This document shows positions 46,901 to 61,422 of a stretch of 64,000 bases of DNA, in pieces (position 1 is the first letter of the stretch; the number at the start of each line of letters is the position of its first letter). The DNA is from Medicago truncatula (lineage: Eukaryota > Streptophyta > Magnoliopsida > Fabales > Fabaceae): positions 50,775,755 to 50,839,754 of the forward strand of contig NC_053048.1 in NCBI RefSeq assembly GCF_003473485.1, written 5' to 3'. Made by a program: the position numbers and the translations under genes. The notes under the pieces are model-generated. The model saw only the letters and a list, made by a program, of their open reading frames with translations. It was not told the origin of the DNA and did no database searches.

Positions 46901-48421
46901 ATCCCTTCACAAAAACAACACAACTGACAATCGCACATACAAAGAATATAAGAGATTGCAAATGTTGGCTTAAACACATAACTACAAAGGTTGGTTTCTT
47001 ATAAGCAATTGCATAGTAGAGATTTCCATAAGATTGCCAACAACATAAAACAATGTCAATTCCTTAGAGACAAAAGTTTCGGGGTAGACTGCAAGGGGAG
47101 AACAAAATTTTCAAAACGCTATACAGAGGGAACCAACCTATTAAATTTCAAAGTATGCATATTTACAATTCCATTTCTCCATCATTGAACATTAATTGAA
47201 TTAATATTAAAGATGGAAAAAGCATGGTGTGTTGACTACTACAAATTCGTGGCCTTTACGAGAATAAGGGGAAATTACAAACAACCACAGTTAAAATCTT
47301 ATGAAAAGGGAATGGGGGGAAAGATGTGAATGTATAATTGCCTTTGTGAATGTATTTGCCAATCACGATTATTGAGTTGATATTCAAAATTCAATAGTGT
47401 ACTGCGTATCGAAAGTGAACATATATGTGTTATACACGTTAGCGCAGTATAAAAAGCGGACAGACATTTGAACGCTAGTAAAGATAAAAGAAATCATATT
47501 TGAGAGAATATGAGGAATAATAATTAGGATAAGCTGATGTGTCGTGCTTTATGAAAACGTTACATCTCCAATTAAACACTGTTCTGCATCGTGTTGTAGT
47601 TTTAATTGTCATCAAATCAGTATTAAGTAAAAGGTGGTGTATTGTACATATATATTCAGTTACAATTCAATTTTCGTTACATATATCCATAAAATTTTAT
47701 AAACTTTTTCTTATTTTATTTATTGCTACGTCTTTATTTATTTTCAGTTACAAAATAAAATTCAAAACAAGAAAGTGCAAGAGTTGTCCCAATTCAATTT
47801 TTTTCTATGGAACCATTGTATTGTTTTTGAAAGGGAAGTTTAAGGAACCGTTGTATTTATTGGAATATATTATTATAATATATCAGTTCTAGTTGTACGA
47901 GTATAACGTTCTTACCCAAAAAAATATAGTTCGACGTTGTTGTGTTTTTGCTTGCTTGGTGTTTCTAAGCTATGTATTTGCCCAAATCTAAGTTTTTTTT
48001 TTTTAGAAAAATAAATTATATTCATTCATTTAAATTGATAGAGTACATCGATATAATGCAAATTCGCTAAAAACAAGAATGATGAATCTGTGAACAGGAT
48101 CACAACATCCATGTTAATAGTATAAAACGGCAAGATACAAATGCTTACACATATGACTATATTTAAATATCCGGAATAGCCATATCTCCGGATCTGCAAC
48201 GTGGATGCCGCCAAAGTCATTGATTGGATCTGCACTAGATCGAAGCTGATCTTACAATCTGAACCGATCAAACACCTGAGAGAAACAAGAAAGACAAACA
48301 ACGTCGCACAAAGATGACGAACAAACCAACATCGCACGAAGACGACGAAATCACAAAATAAAATACGTAACAGATGTGAAAATTGCTTATTTTAATAAAA
48401 GAGAAATAGAAAAACGAGTTA

Positions 48422-48464
48422 GAGAGGTGATTTTGGGTCAAAAATTGACCATAAATCACCTCTC
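48422..48464. repeat. Near-perfect hairpin
   Basis: GAGAGGTGATTTTGGGTCAA pairs with TTGACCATAAATCACCTCTC across a 3-base loop, with two mismatched positions. It could fold into a stem of about 20 bp. Confidence 0.8.
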
Positions 48465-48510
48465 CGACGAAAAGAAGAAAAGAGTGATGGCTAGGGTTTG
48501 AGAAGTAAAG

Positions 48511-48554
48511 AAGGGAGGGAGAGGGAGGGAGGGAGGGAGAGGGAGGGAGGGAGG
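48511..48554. repeat. GGGA/GGGAGA minisatellite
   Basis: Runs of GGGA with regular GAGA interruptions. The block GAGGGAGGGAGGGAG occurs more than once. Four or more G-triplets make a G-quadruplex possible on the plus strand. Confidence 0.85.
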
Positions 48555-49250
48555 TTTACCAAAATTATTGGTTTTTAGATTAATAGGTTATTAAAAAAAA
48601 AGTTTTTTTTAATGTTAATTGAATTAAAAAAAAAACTTGTTTGGATGAAAAAAATATGGATTTATAAGTTCAAGTTGATGGGATTAATGTGATTTCGAAG
48701 ATAAAAAAATGGGAGAAAAGAAAAGTGCAAATGAAATTTCAATTTAACTACGTTTTTTTTGTGTTATATTATGACATGTTCACTAATTAATACACGAAAA
48801 AAGAATGAAAATACAACTATTTACACATTTAGCGTGCCACATCAGCTAAGTGACCAACTCATATAAATTTGGAGGTGGAGGGAGTATTGAGCAGTGTTAT
48901 TTGAACAACCCTTTCTTATGACAATTTGTTGTACAACCAAATTATACAAAGACATTTAAGTAGTGACACAAAAATCAAATTAATAGAAAGAGAAAGTAAA
49001 AGAACAATGTGAGTATGAGAGAAAAAATTGTCATAAAAATTGTCAAATATAGTTGTTCAAATATCATTTCTCTTTGTTATTTCATCGGACATTCTAATCA
49101 AAACCGTACCCTACATGTTGTGGTGAAAAAACATTAATTAAGTAAAATATTATACTTTTATTTTGAGGAAAAAAATATTATACTCAATACTTACATGGAA
49201 TTTGTGTAAGTCTTGTAAAAAGAAAAACAGCTGGGCAAGAAACATAAAAC

Positions 49251-49471
49251 AGAGAAAAAGTGGGTGGTATTTAGTTTTATTTTATTTCAATATAAATACA
49301 AATCTAGGGTTAACCCTCTCACTCTTGCTTTGCCATCAGAACCAAAACCAGTGAGAAGCTGACGGTCGCGCCGCACTATCTACAAGGTAGCTTTCTTCTG
49401 CTGCTGCATTTTTTCTTCCTTCTCAATCTCTCTCGTTAACTAACCCTAATCATTGAATTATTCACACAGCC
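49251..49471 (+). promoter_or_regulatory. Core promoter and leader of RPS5
   Basis: A TATA box TATAAATA lies at 49291-49298. About 30 bp further, the CT-rich ACCCTCTCACTCTTGC looks like the start region of a plant ribosomal protein mRNA. AACCCTA telo-box-type motifs are at 49305-49316 (both strands) and 49442-49449. A GT...AG pair at 49387-49469 could mark a short 5' UTR intron. That is a guess from sequence only. Confidence 0.6.
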
Positions 49472-52942
<3,471 letters not shown>

Positions 52943-54300
52943 GCATCATTTGGAAGTAGTCTTAGTGATGAGAAATATTTTATTTTGCTCCTTGTATTAC
53001 ATTTTTACTTAAAATTGTTGTTTTTAAACATGATGTAAACCTTTTACTGGTTTATTTTCCTCTCATGTTGAATTGACTTGTTATGCACAATTTTGCTGGT
53101 TAGTCTAAGACTGTTTCAAGGATCATTAAGAGATTTTCTTGCACCGCTTTTGATTTTTACATTTCATGCTATTTAGGTATTTAGAATAAGGTGTTGAAGT
53201 ATTTGCTTGTTGAAATGATGCTGGTTGGGGTTTTTTCGGTTCTATCTGCTTGGTCAATATTTAGTGCCGTAGAACAGAAAAATATGAGCAATTTCTTCAG
53301 ATTATTTTTCTGGGTGTGGGAGCCAAGGAGTCCAAAATTTGCCATGAAATAGGCAACCGTGTCAACAATGATAAATTACTGATGGTTAATATCAACGCCA
53401 TACCTAAGGGATTCTACAGAAAACATTGATGGATAAAAGAGGAAATGTAGAGATAGAGATAAAGAGCAGCGAGGGAATGTATAGAGAAATTTTAGAGAGG
53501 ATTTTGGCGACAACTTGGATCGGATCTTTTGCATGTTGTGACTATTATACACGAACTAACCAAAAATATCAATGTGTTTCTCTTTAACCAACGTGGTCCT
53601 CAAATTTCTTTGTTAGGTAATCGTCATTCATTTTTTAGTTCATCAGGAGGAATGATGTTGTTTCTTTGAGATGGATAACAAATTTGAAATAAAATTAAGA
53701 AAATGAGATAGAGTGAGAAACATAATATGACATGGAGGCGATAGATTTGGTATCATAACTCAAGTTGGTTGGACATCGTGTTATATTTGTGTAGTTGGAA
53801 ATCAAACCTGGAATGCCTTATTTATTGGTGAATTTTTCTTGCCAGTAGGCTCTTTCCGAGGTGATAAAGATACCGTATTATAGTGTTCAAACTTTGAATT
53901 TTTCACCTATTCATCTTTAAATCTAGTAATTCTAATAGTGTGATCTGACTACTTGATTTATTTTAGTTATGATGGCTGTAATTTTTTATATTTTGTATGA
54001 CCATAAATAATTCTCTGGCCACTGATTCGAAATAGAATGAAGTTCACAGTCTAACCTGGTTGCGAATTCAAAGCACAGTATTATAATTTTTTTCTTTTTG
54101 ATGTAATTTTTTTTTAGAATAATGTGCAATTAATAATATAGAAAAATGTTATTTGGGACGGAAGGAACATCAATTTGGGTTGGCGATTATTTTTACAAAA
54201 CATTTTGAAATTACGATTTTTCTTGCAATAATTCACAGTATTTTTTAGTCCTTTATTTAATTCAACCATTTTTACGTTTAGGTTGTGTTTTCTATACGCT
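52943..54300. other. 3' UTR of RPS5 and intergenic DNA
   Basis: The first ~150 bases are T-rich 3' UTR of RPS5. The rest is AT-rich with no gene or repeat structure recognised. Confidence 0.45.
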
Positions 54301-54310
54301 TGTTTCTATA

Positions 54311-54459
54311 TACCCTCCGGTCACTATTATAAGCAAAAATTTAATTTTTAGATTCATTCAATAAATGAAGTATGTAGTCTATAATATTGACCACATACAT
54401 CATTTATTGAATGAATCTAAGAAGTTGATTTTTGCTTGTAACTGTGACCGGAGGATGTA
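54311..54459. mobile_element. Palindromic Stowaway-like MITE
   Basis: The arms CCTCCGGTCACTATTATAAGC / CCTCCGGTCACAGTTACAAGC are inverted and continue through AGATTCATTCAATAAATGA on both sides, so nearly the whole 150 bp can form one hairpin. It lies between TA dinucleotides. Confidence 0.8.
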
Positions 54460-54597
54460 AGTTGGTTCATAAGAGCAACTTTGGTGCATGATACATCATG
54501 CCTAAATTTTGTATAAACGATTACAAATGTAGAAAACTTGCATTGAAGTAAGCATTACATGTCAAAAGATGGACTAAAACTCAATGTGTATCGACTA

Positions 54598-54730
54598 CTC
54601 TCTCCGTTTTAAAATGAGTGAGGGTAAAGTTGGAAGAAAAAAATTAAAGTTGTATTGGAAATATAAAGTGACATTCATTTTAAAACAAATTTTGTTGGCT
54701 AAAGCGACACTCATTTTAAAACGGAGGTAG
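54598..54730. mobile_element. Stowaway MITE
   Basis: The left end is CTCTCTCCGTTTTAAAATGA and the right, inverted, CTACCTCCGTTTTAAAATGA. TA duplications lie at 54596-54597 and 54731-54732. It is about 385 bp upstream of the RBL15-type gene and may be in its promoter. Confidence 0.85.
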
Positions 54731-55115
54731 TATAAAACCAACTTGAAAATCTCAGGCATTGAGATCATCGATAAAAATTAACATTTAATTTATTATTTTA
54801 TATAATTCACTAATTTTTGAATTATTTTATATTTCGGTTAAATGTAATTTGTTAATGAAATAAAAAATAATTAATGAAATTATTTTAAAATTATGTGAAA
54901 ATTGGATAATTTTGTACTTTGGAATTTTCAACCGGAACTCGAAAGAGTGAAAAAAAAGAGAAGTAGAAGAACGTTCTATACTTGTACGATTTTCGCGAGT
55001 CAAGTGTGTGTCACTTCAACATTTCCATTCCCAAAACTGAATCAGAAGAAACTCCAACAGAATACCGGTTACTCGAATCTTCCACTGAAATTGTTGCATG
55101 CGAAGACCAAGAACT

Positions 55116-58100
55116 ATGAGACCAAATATCGTAACTGAGGTAATTTCATTCCCGATCATTCATTTCTAAATTTACCATCACTCAAATGTAATTCGCCAAT
55201 TTTTCGTTCAAGAATGGTGAATTAGGGATTTAAATCGTTCTTGTGTTGTTCTGATTACGATTATGCTTAATTGAACAGGCAGGGTTGCCAACTAGGGTGA
55301 ATCAATGGTGGGAAAACATTCCATTTTTCACTTCTGCTGTGGTTATTGTCTGTGGAGCTATTTACTTCGTTTGTCTTTTGGTTGGTTATGATTCCTTTTC
55401 CGAGATTTGCTTCTTGCCTTCCGCTGTTGTATCGCGATTTCAAGGTATATTTTATTCACAATATCTTGCATTATTCTTCAGTTAAATATAGTTTAGAGTT
55501 GTTAGAACAACAAGTAACAGAAGATTAAAGTAAACGAAAGTAAAAGACAATGGACACAATCGATCTTTTTTAACGTAGTTCGGCCAGTTGTGCCTACCTC
55601 TGCGACTATAGAGAAGTTATAGTTCCGTTTGTATTAATTAGGGAGGTTTCAGTGTTACAAGCAATATATATAGCACTACTACTACTGCGATTCAGGTTAC
55701 AACAATACCCCTGAACCATCTGCCTTTCTTCGGTGTCTTATATAACATTAGTGGGCTAATGACCATTTTACAACTTCGGGGTTTTGAATACTGTATCTTG
55801 AGGTTATAAGGCTAAGCTGTGACCACTGAGCTAGCACCTCAATTGTCTTGAGTAGCTATATCCAAAAAGCATCTTTTCTGAATATTTTTGAATCTTGTGC
55901 TATTGGTTTGTAGAATTTGCTTGAATTTAGTGACGGAGTGCTTTGTTTTTTGCAGTTTACAGGATTTATACTGCCATTCTTTTCCATGGTTCACTGCTTC
56001 ATGTTCTCTTCAATATGATGGCTTTAGTTCCTTTGGGCTCTGAGCTGGAGAGGATCATGGGATCAGTTCGCTTGCTATATGTCACTATTTTGTTGGCTAC
56101 AAGCAATGCTATTATCCATGTTTTCATAGCACTGCTGGTGGCATACAATCCTATTCTTACGAATGGTTATCTAATGAATGAGTGTGCTATTGGGTTCTCA
56201 GGAGTTTTGTTTTCAATGATTGTTATAGAGACAAGTCTGAGTGGAGTTCAATCGAGGAGGTTGGTTATATAAATATAGCTGCTGTTGGGGAATTCACCAC
56301 TATTGGCAATATGCAATTTAATACATTAATAATTAATTAATAATAACCATGTTTTTCTTTAAGATAATTTGGTAGAAACCATGATTTGCAAGTTGTTCAA
56401 GATGCTGAGCTAATGATATCATGAAAGAGTGTTATCATAAAAGATTATTTTAAGAAGGCTAAAATATGCTTCTCATTGTTAAAATGTGGTAAGTTTTGAT
56501 TTTGTTCCCTATTTTAAGTCCAGACAAAAGTGGTGTCTCAAGGCCCTTACAATGGACTAAAAAATCACAGTTTCTGGAAGTAAAAATGGATTAAAGTTTT
56601 ATAGGATCATTACCAAAATCTGCAAATTTTATAGAGACCCAACACATATTTAAGCCTTTTGAGAGGGTTTATCTCCAAGAATTGAGCGATGATAGACATT
56701 TTATCACATTTATTTATATAATTTTGCCTTGCAGTTTACTCAGCAATGATTTTCTTTGCTTGTTTTGCTGAAAAAGACAACATTTTAAGATATGCTATGT
56801 TACAAATCGTGAATCTGCAAGGGTTGACTGACTTTTTTCTATTCATTTTGCAGTGTGTTTGGGTTGTTTAATGTGCCTGCCAAGTGGTGAGTACAATTTT
56901 TCATTAAATATGTTATTAGTGTATGAAAATATAACTTTTTTGCTGTTAAACCCTGTTTAAAATTTATTTGTTTATAGTCCCTGTATTTAACAAAAGCAAT
57001 GCGTTTTTAACCCCTCATCACACCAGGGAGGCTGAGATTAAAAGAATATAATTTGCTTTTTTAATTTAAGGACTATAAGTAAGTACAATTTTACTAGGTA
57101 CACCGTACCCAATATAATATTGTTATATTTATGGGGACAAAAATATATATTTAATTTGTATAGTTTTTAATAACATTATTTAATCTAGCTAAATCCTTTT
57201 TATAACAACTGGTTTTTGGGCATATTATGTTTTAGGTATGCATTTTTTTTGTTGGTAGTGTTCCAGCTCCTCATGCAAAATGTCTCACTACTTGGTCACC
57301 TTTCTGGCATTGTATCTGGGTTTGCATGTAAGATTTCTCTCTTTTGCTTCCTCCTTATTACTTTTCTATCTTTTCCAATAACTTGAACTACTCACCTATG
57401 ATATTCAAATGTGATGCTTGTTGTTTCAGATACATTTGGCTTGTTCAATTTCCTCATACCTGGGACATCATTTTATTCTTCAATTGAAGCCTCCTCCTGG
57501 CTTGTAAGTCTCTTTCTTGAATTTGCTTTTATAGTGCACCAAGATGGGAAAGTTTGTGGTCATTAGTTGCACTTTGCATGATATTAAGGCGCCGAGAGGG
57601 ACTTGTGTCATTACTAGAGAGAAATAGAGATACACCCCAATTACAAATATTGAACACTGCAGAACTTCGAGGGTTTGTAAGTTCCCTGTTCTAAGGCCCA
57701 ATTTCACTCTCAGATGACTAGCCATATCTTCCTCTCAACCCATGTTCTTATTTATTGGCAATGTGTTATTTCTTTAATTATCTCAACCCCCGGCTAACTA
57801 ATTGATTAACTACCCGAGGGGGTTACCTATCAAGTCCTAATTGGTTGTTCCTAGTCAGTTGTTTCTTTCTGATTGCTGTCAATATTTTCCCAGACATTGT
57901 GCAGGGTACAATAGTTTTGTGTCTGTTAAGAACATGCTTTGCCTGATTAGCTGATGCTGAAAACCGCTACAAATTAAATTATTTAAAAGGTTTCAGGAAC
58001 ATGAACCACTCAAGCAATTAGTAATTTTCAAAGAATGATTAAATATTTAACCACATATTGATTCAAATTCAATTAACCATTGGAGTTGTTAATGTAATCT

Positions 58101-61100
58101 CCCATTTTCTGGAGGCTAATTGAATTCACAAGATGAATTGACGTACTGAACAAGTTATAATTGACTGGAGTATAAAAAATTCTGTATATTATCATATCAT
58201 ATTAAGCACTTTTATTTTAGAATGAAAAAGAAAAATGGGAAAAAGCATCCAATAGAGATCCATTTTTTGAAAATAAATGCATATTTATCAATATCATCGT
58301 ATATGCGGACCTTCTGTAAATGTACATGTTTTTCCTTGACTTTCAGTCATCATGTGTGAGGCGTCCAAAATTTATTGTTTGCACGGGCGGAAATCCTTCA
58401 GGCTATATCCCTACAAATACAAGCTCATATTCAACCACTAGGTAAGTCTTTGATTTCCATACTAAACCTTACTAATGGCACATGATATCTAGCAATCCTC
58501 ATTTTAAACATGCATTTTCATGGGGCAGTGGAATATTTTCTGGGAATATTTGGAGGAACCTATCATCATTGATGCCTCAAAGAGAAGTGTCTACACAACC
58601 TCAGGTATGTGACTCATCTTGTCTCATGCTTTTGGTGGTCTCTCAAGTAATTTTGCACTTGTTTGCATTGCTCATCATGTGAGCAAATGCTATGAAATTG
58701 TTATGCAGTACGTTCATGAGAAGCCTAAGTACATAGAGCTCTTACATATGATATTTGGATTAAGTCAGTTTCTGTTCTGTAGAGTTAATTTTGTAAAAGC
58801 ATGTTAGTTTGACCTTGATTGTCATGTACAATTTGCGAATACAAATGCACTGAATAGTTATTCTTGTGTATGTTACCTGTTTGCTATTCGTCTAACTTGT
58901 GCAAGTATAACGGGAATTCTTGTACATGATATTTTCTTTCTGTCTGCCTTTATGTTTACCTCCTGCCATTCTTTGCAAAGCTAGTTGTGTTTCCCTCTTT
59001 TAATGCATTAATAGTTCTTCAGAAGGAGATTTTCTGAAAACCCAAGTAGTTGGTTAGTTTTAAGATTTTTTTCATTCTGATTAATCAATTTATCCATGGC
59101 CAATATAATGCTCTAACAGCAGCAACTGCTTTTTGGAATATAACAATAACTTTAAGTGCTCTTCTTATCATAAAAATTTCACTTCATTATTGGGAATATT
59201 AAATGTGACGTAGCATGATTTTTCCTTTTCACTTGAATCACATGTCATCTGTCCATTTCAAGCTTGCAAGCTCAACCTATATCACTACCTTTTATGCAAG
59301 ACATTGTTAATTGCAAGTTTCCATTGTGTTTTCGTGTCTATATTCTCCTATCAGCTGGAATCATTCATTTGTAGATTTGACTGTATTATGCGAAACCTTG
59401 CAGTCAGTTGAGGACAGTAGGTTCCCTGGGAGGGGAAGGACCCTTGCTGCTGCTCAAGGTCAAAATGCTTCTGGTTTTCATCCAGATTCAAATCTTCAAG
59501 CCAGACTCTTAGAGGATAATAGTCCCAATCATCTCTCAGATCCAGCCATTCTAAGTACTAGGTATGAGGGTCAGTTTTGTGCATGATTGGTAACTTATGA
59601 TGGCTGCTTTATTGTCAGTAAAATTTTAGGATGCAAACCACAGTCATCTTTTTCTTTGTAGTTTGAACATGTTCTCGCTTCTTAGAGTATTAGATATAGT
59701 CTGATATAGTGTTTTTTTTCTTCCTAGGAGTGTCAATTTCAACTTGAATCCTACAGTTAGATGAGCTTGGGTTACAGATTGGTTTCCTGTTTGCCATGGA
59801 CAATAATATCCTGTTTTCAAGTTCATTTGTTTTATTTTTATTTTTATAATGATTAATTCTTGGAACATATATATTGGTGAAATTACATATCGACTATATT
59901 TCAAAAGTACAGCGTATATCTATTTAGCTTTTAATTTAAAAAATACTAATTAACATGACTTTTCTATAAGCTAATAACTTAGGCCCCGTTTGGATTGAGC
60001 TTATGAAAAAGAGCTTATGCAAATAAATAAGTTTTTATCTTAATTCATAAGTTCTCACTAATGAAAATTGTAACCTTCATAAACTGTTTTTTCATAAATA
60101 ACATTAACAAGCTTATAAATAATACATAAAGACATTTATTTGCATAAGCTCTAAAATAAGCTAATCCAAACAGGGCCTTAATCTACAAATAGTTCAAGTT
60201 GTATGTCCATAACCCTTGGAAATTAAAGATTTATGCATAATGTTGTTAAAAAAAAAATATTTATGCATAATATATGGCTAACTTATAAGCGTCACATCTG
60301 CAGAATAAGAAATAAGAAATATACATGATACTGGTTTATTTATAATCAGATATCCGTTAATGGGTTGCTCATAATGTACAATGCTTGATTTCCAACTATA
60401 TCAATGAAAGGGTTCACTGACTTGTAAATTGGTTGATGGTTAACCATTGCTTGCTTGCTCAAGTTAAACATATTCATCTGGATTTGACTAGGTTCGGGTT
60501 CCTGTTTTTTAACAAACATGTCATTTAGTCTCCTTGTCATTATCATTGGAAATGGGAAGTTGGGAACTAAACATAGTATGTTCACTGACATTATACTATA
60601 GTATCTCTTGCTTGGATTGACAAGTTTAAGTTAAACTGCTATACTTTAGTAGGATAGTTTAGTAATACTATAATATTATTCAAAAGTTGGTGTTCATGTC
60701 TGAAATGTTCCCTTAATTGTCTAATTTTATTCAGGCATCCAGTCGATAATGTAGCTACAACAGGAGCAGCTGTTCCACATCATGAGGTATTTTACTTACT
60801 GTGTTTGAAAATTTCTTGTTTTTTTTATATAATCTGGATATTTAATATTCATTATTATTTCCCCTGTGAATGCAGGGAGCAGTTGTTTCAGAAGAAGAGA
60901 TTAAGAAACTTATAGCAATGGGCTTTGATAGGGTAAAAATCAGTTTCCATATCTTTCAAGTGATCAAGAAAAATGGCTTGGACTTCCTAGAACGTTTTTC
61001 TCATCTAAACAATTAAGCGTATAAATTTATCGTTGTTTGATCCTTCTGGGTCCTTCTCGCCTTAATAATTTGATGGTTAGATATTCTATTATGTATATCA

Positions 61101-61422
61101 CTTATTGAACTTTTTACTCGGATGTGGTGACTGGTGTGGTATCATTCCTGTGCATGTGCATCAATTGTTCATTAAAACCTATAGCTCAATTTTGCTTTTT
61201 ATGCGTTTTTCTTGGTATGCTTTCAGACGCAAGTTGAAGTAGCGCTGGCGGCTGCTGATGGTGATCTTAATGTGGCAGTGGAAATACTCATGAGCCAACA
61301 GGTCCTAGTTGAATTTCTTTTTTCAATTATTTGTAATTTTTCTCATTTACTTAGCTATATGTTTCTTGATTCTTTTTATTGATAATGTTTTGTTTGTTGG
61401 TCTATCGCATTTACAGGGTTAA
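55116..61422 (+). CDS. RBL15: Rhomboid-like protein with C-terminal UBA domain (RBL15 type)
   Basis: Thirteen exons: 55116-55139, 55279-55444, 55956-56259, 56854-56886, 57236-57327, 57430-57503, 58347-58441, 58529-58604, 59404-59561, 60735-60786, 60876-60932, 61227-61301, 61417-61422; 403 aa. The start MRPNIVTE is the conserved one. The rhomboid fold includes WWENIPFFTSAVVIVCG, the luminal HGSLLHVLFNMMAL, the catalytic Ser145 in GFSG and His197 in GHLSG. A cytosolic linker with EDSRFPGRGRTL follows, then a UBA domain near 360-400 (IKKLIAMGFDRTQVEVALAA, AVEILMSQQ). This matches Arabidopsis RBL15 in length and order. The intact Ser/His pair suggests an active intramembrane protease. The UBA domain should bind ubiquitin. 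The last exon adds only one codon and the stop. Confidence 0.95.
59982..60177. mobile_element. Harbinger-type (Tourist) MITE in intron 9 of the RBL15-type gene
   Basis: The left end is GGCCCCGTTTGGATTGAGCTTA and the right, inverted, GGCCCTGTTTGGATTAGCTTA. TTA duplications flank it at 59979-59981 and 60178-60180. The 196-bp element has no coding capacity. Confidence 0.85.

Larger units (their letters stand above)
46901..49250. other. Intergenic between the LINE and RPS5
   Basis: AT-rich DNA with no gene recognised. It contains an inverted repeat (48422-48464), a GGGA-rich minisatellite (48511-48554) and a lone GGAGGTGGAGGGAGTATT at about 48871 that resembles a MITE end. The minus-strand stretch 48180-48340 is less AT-rich but encodes nothing recognisable. 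Confidence 0.4.
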
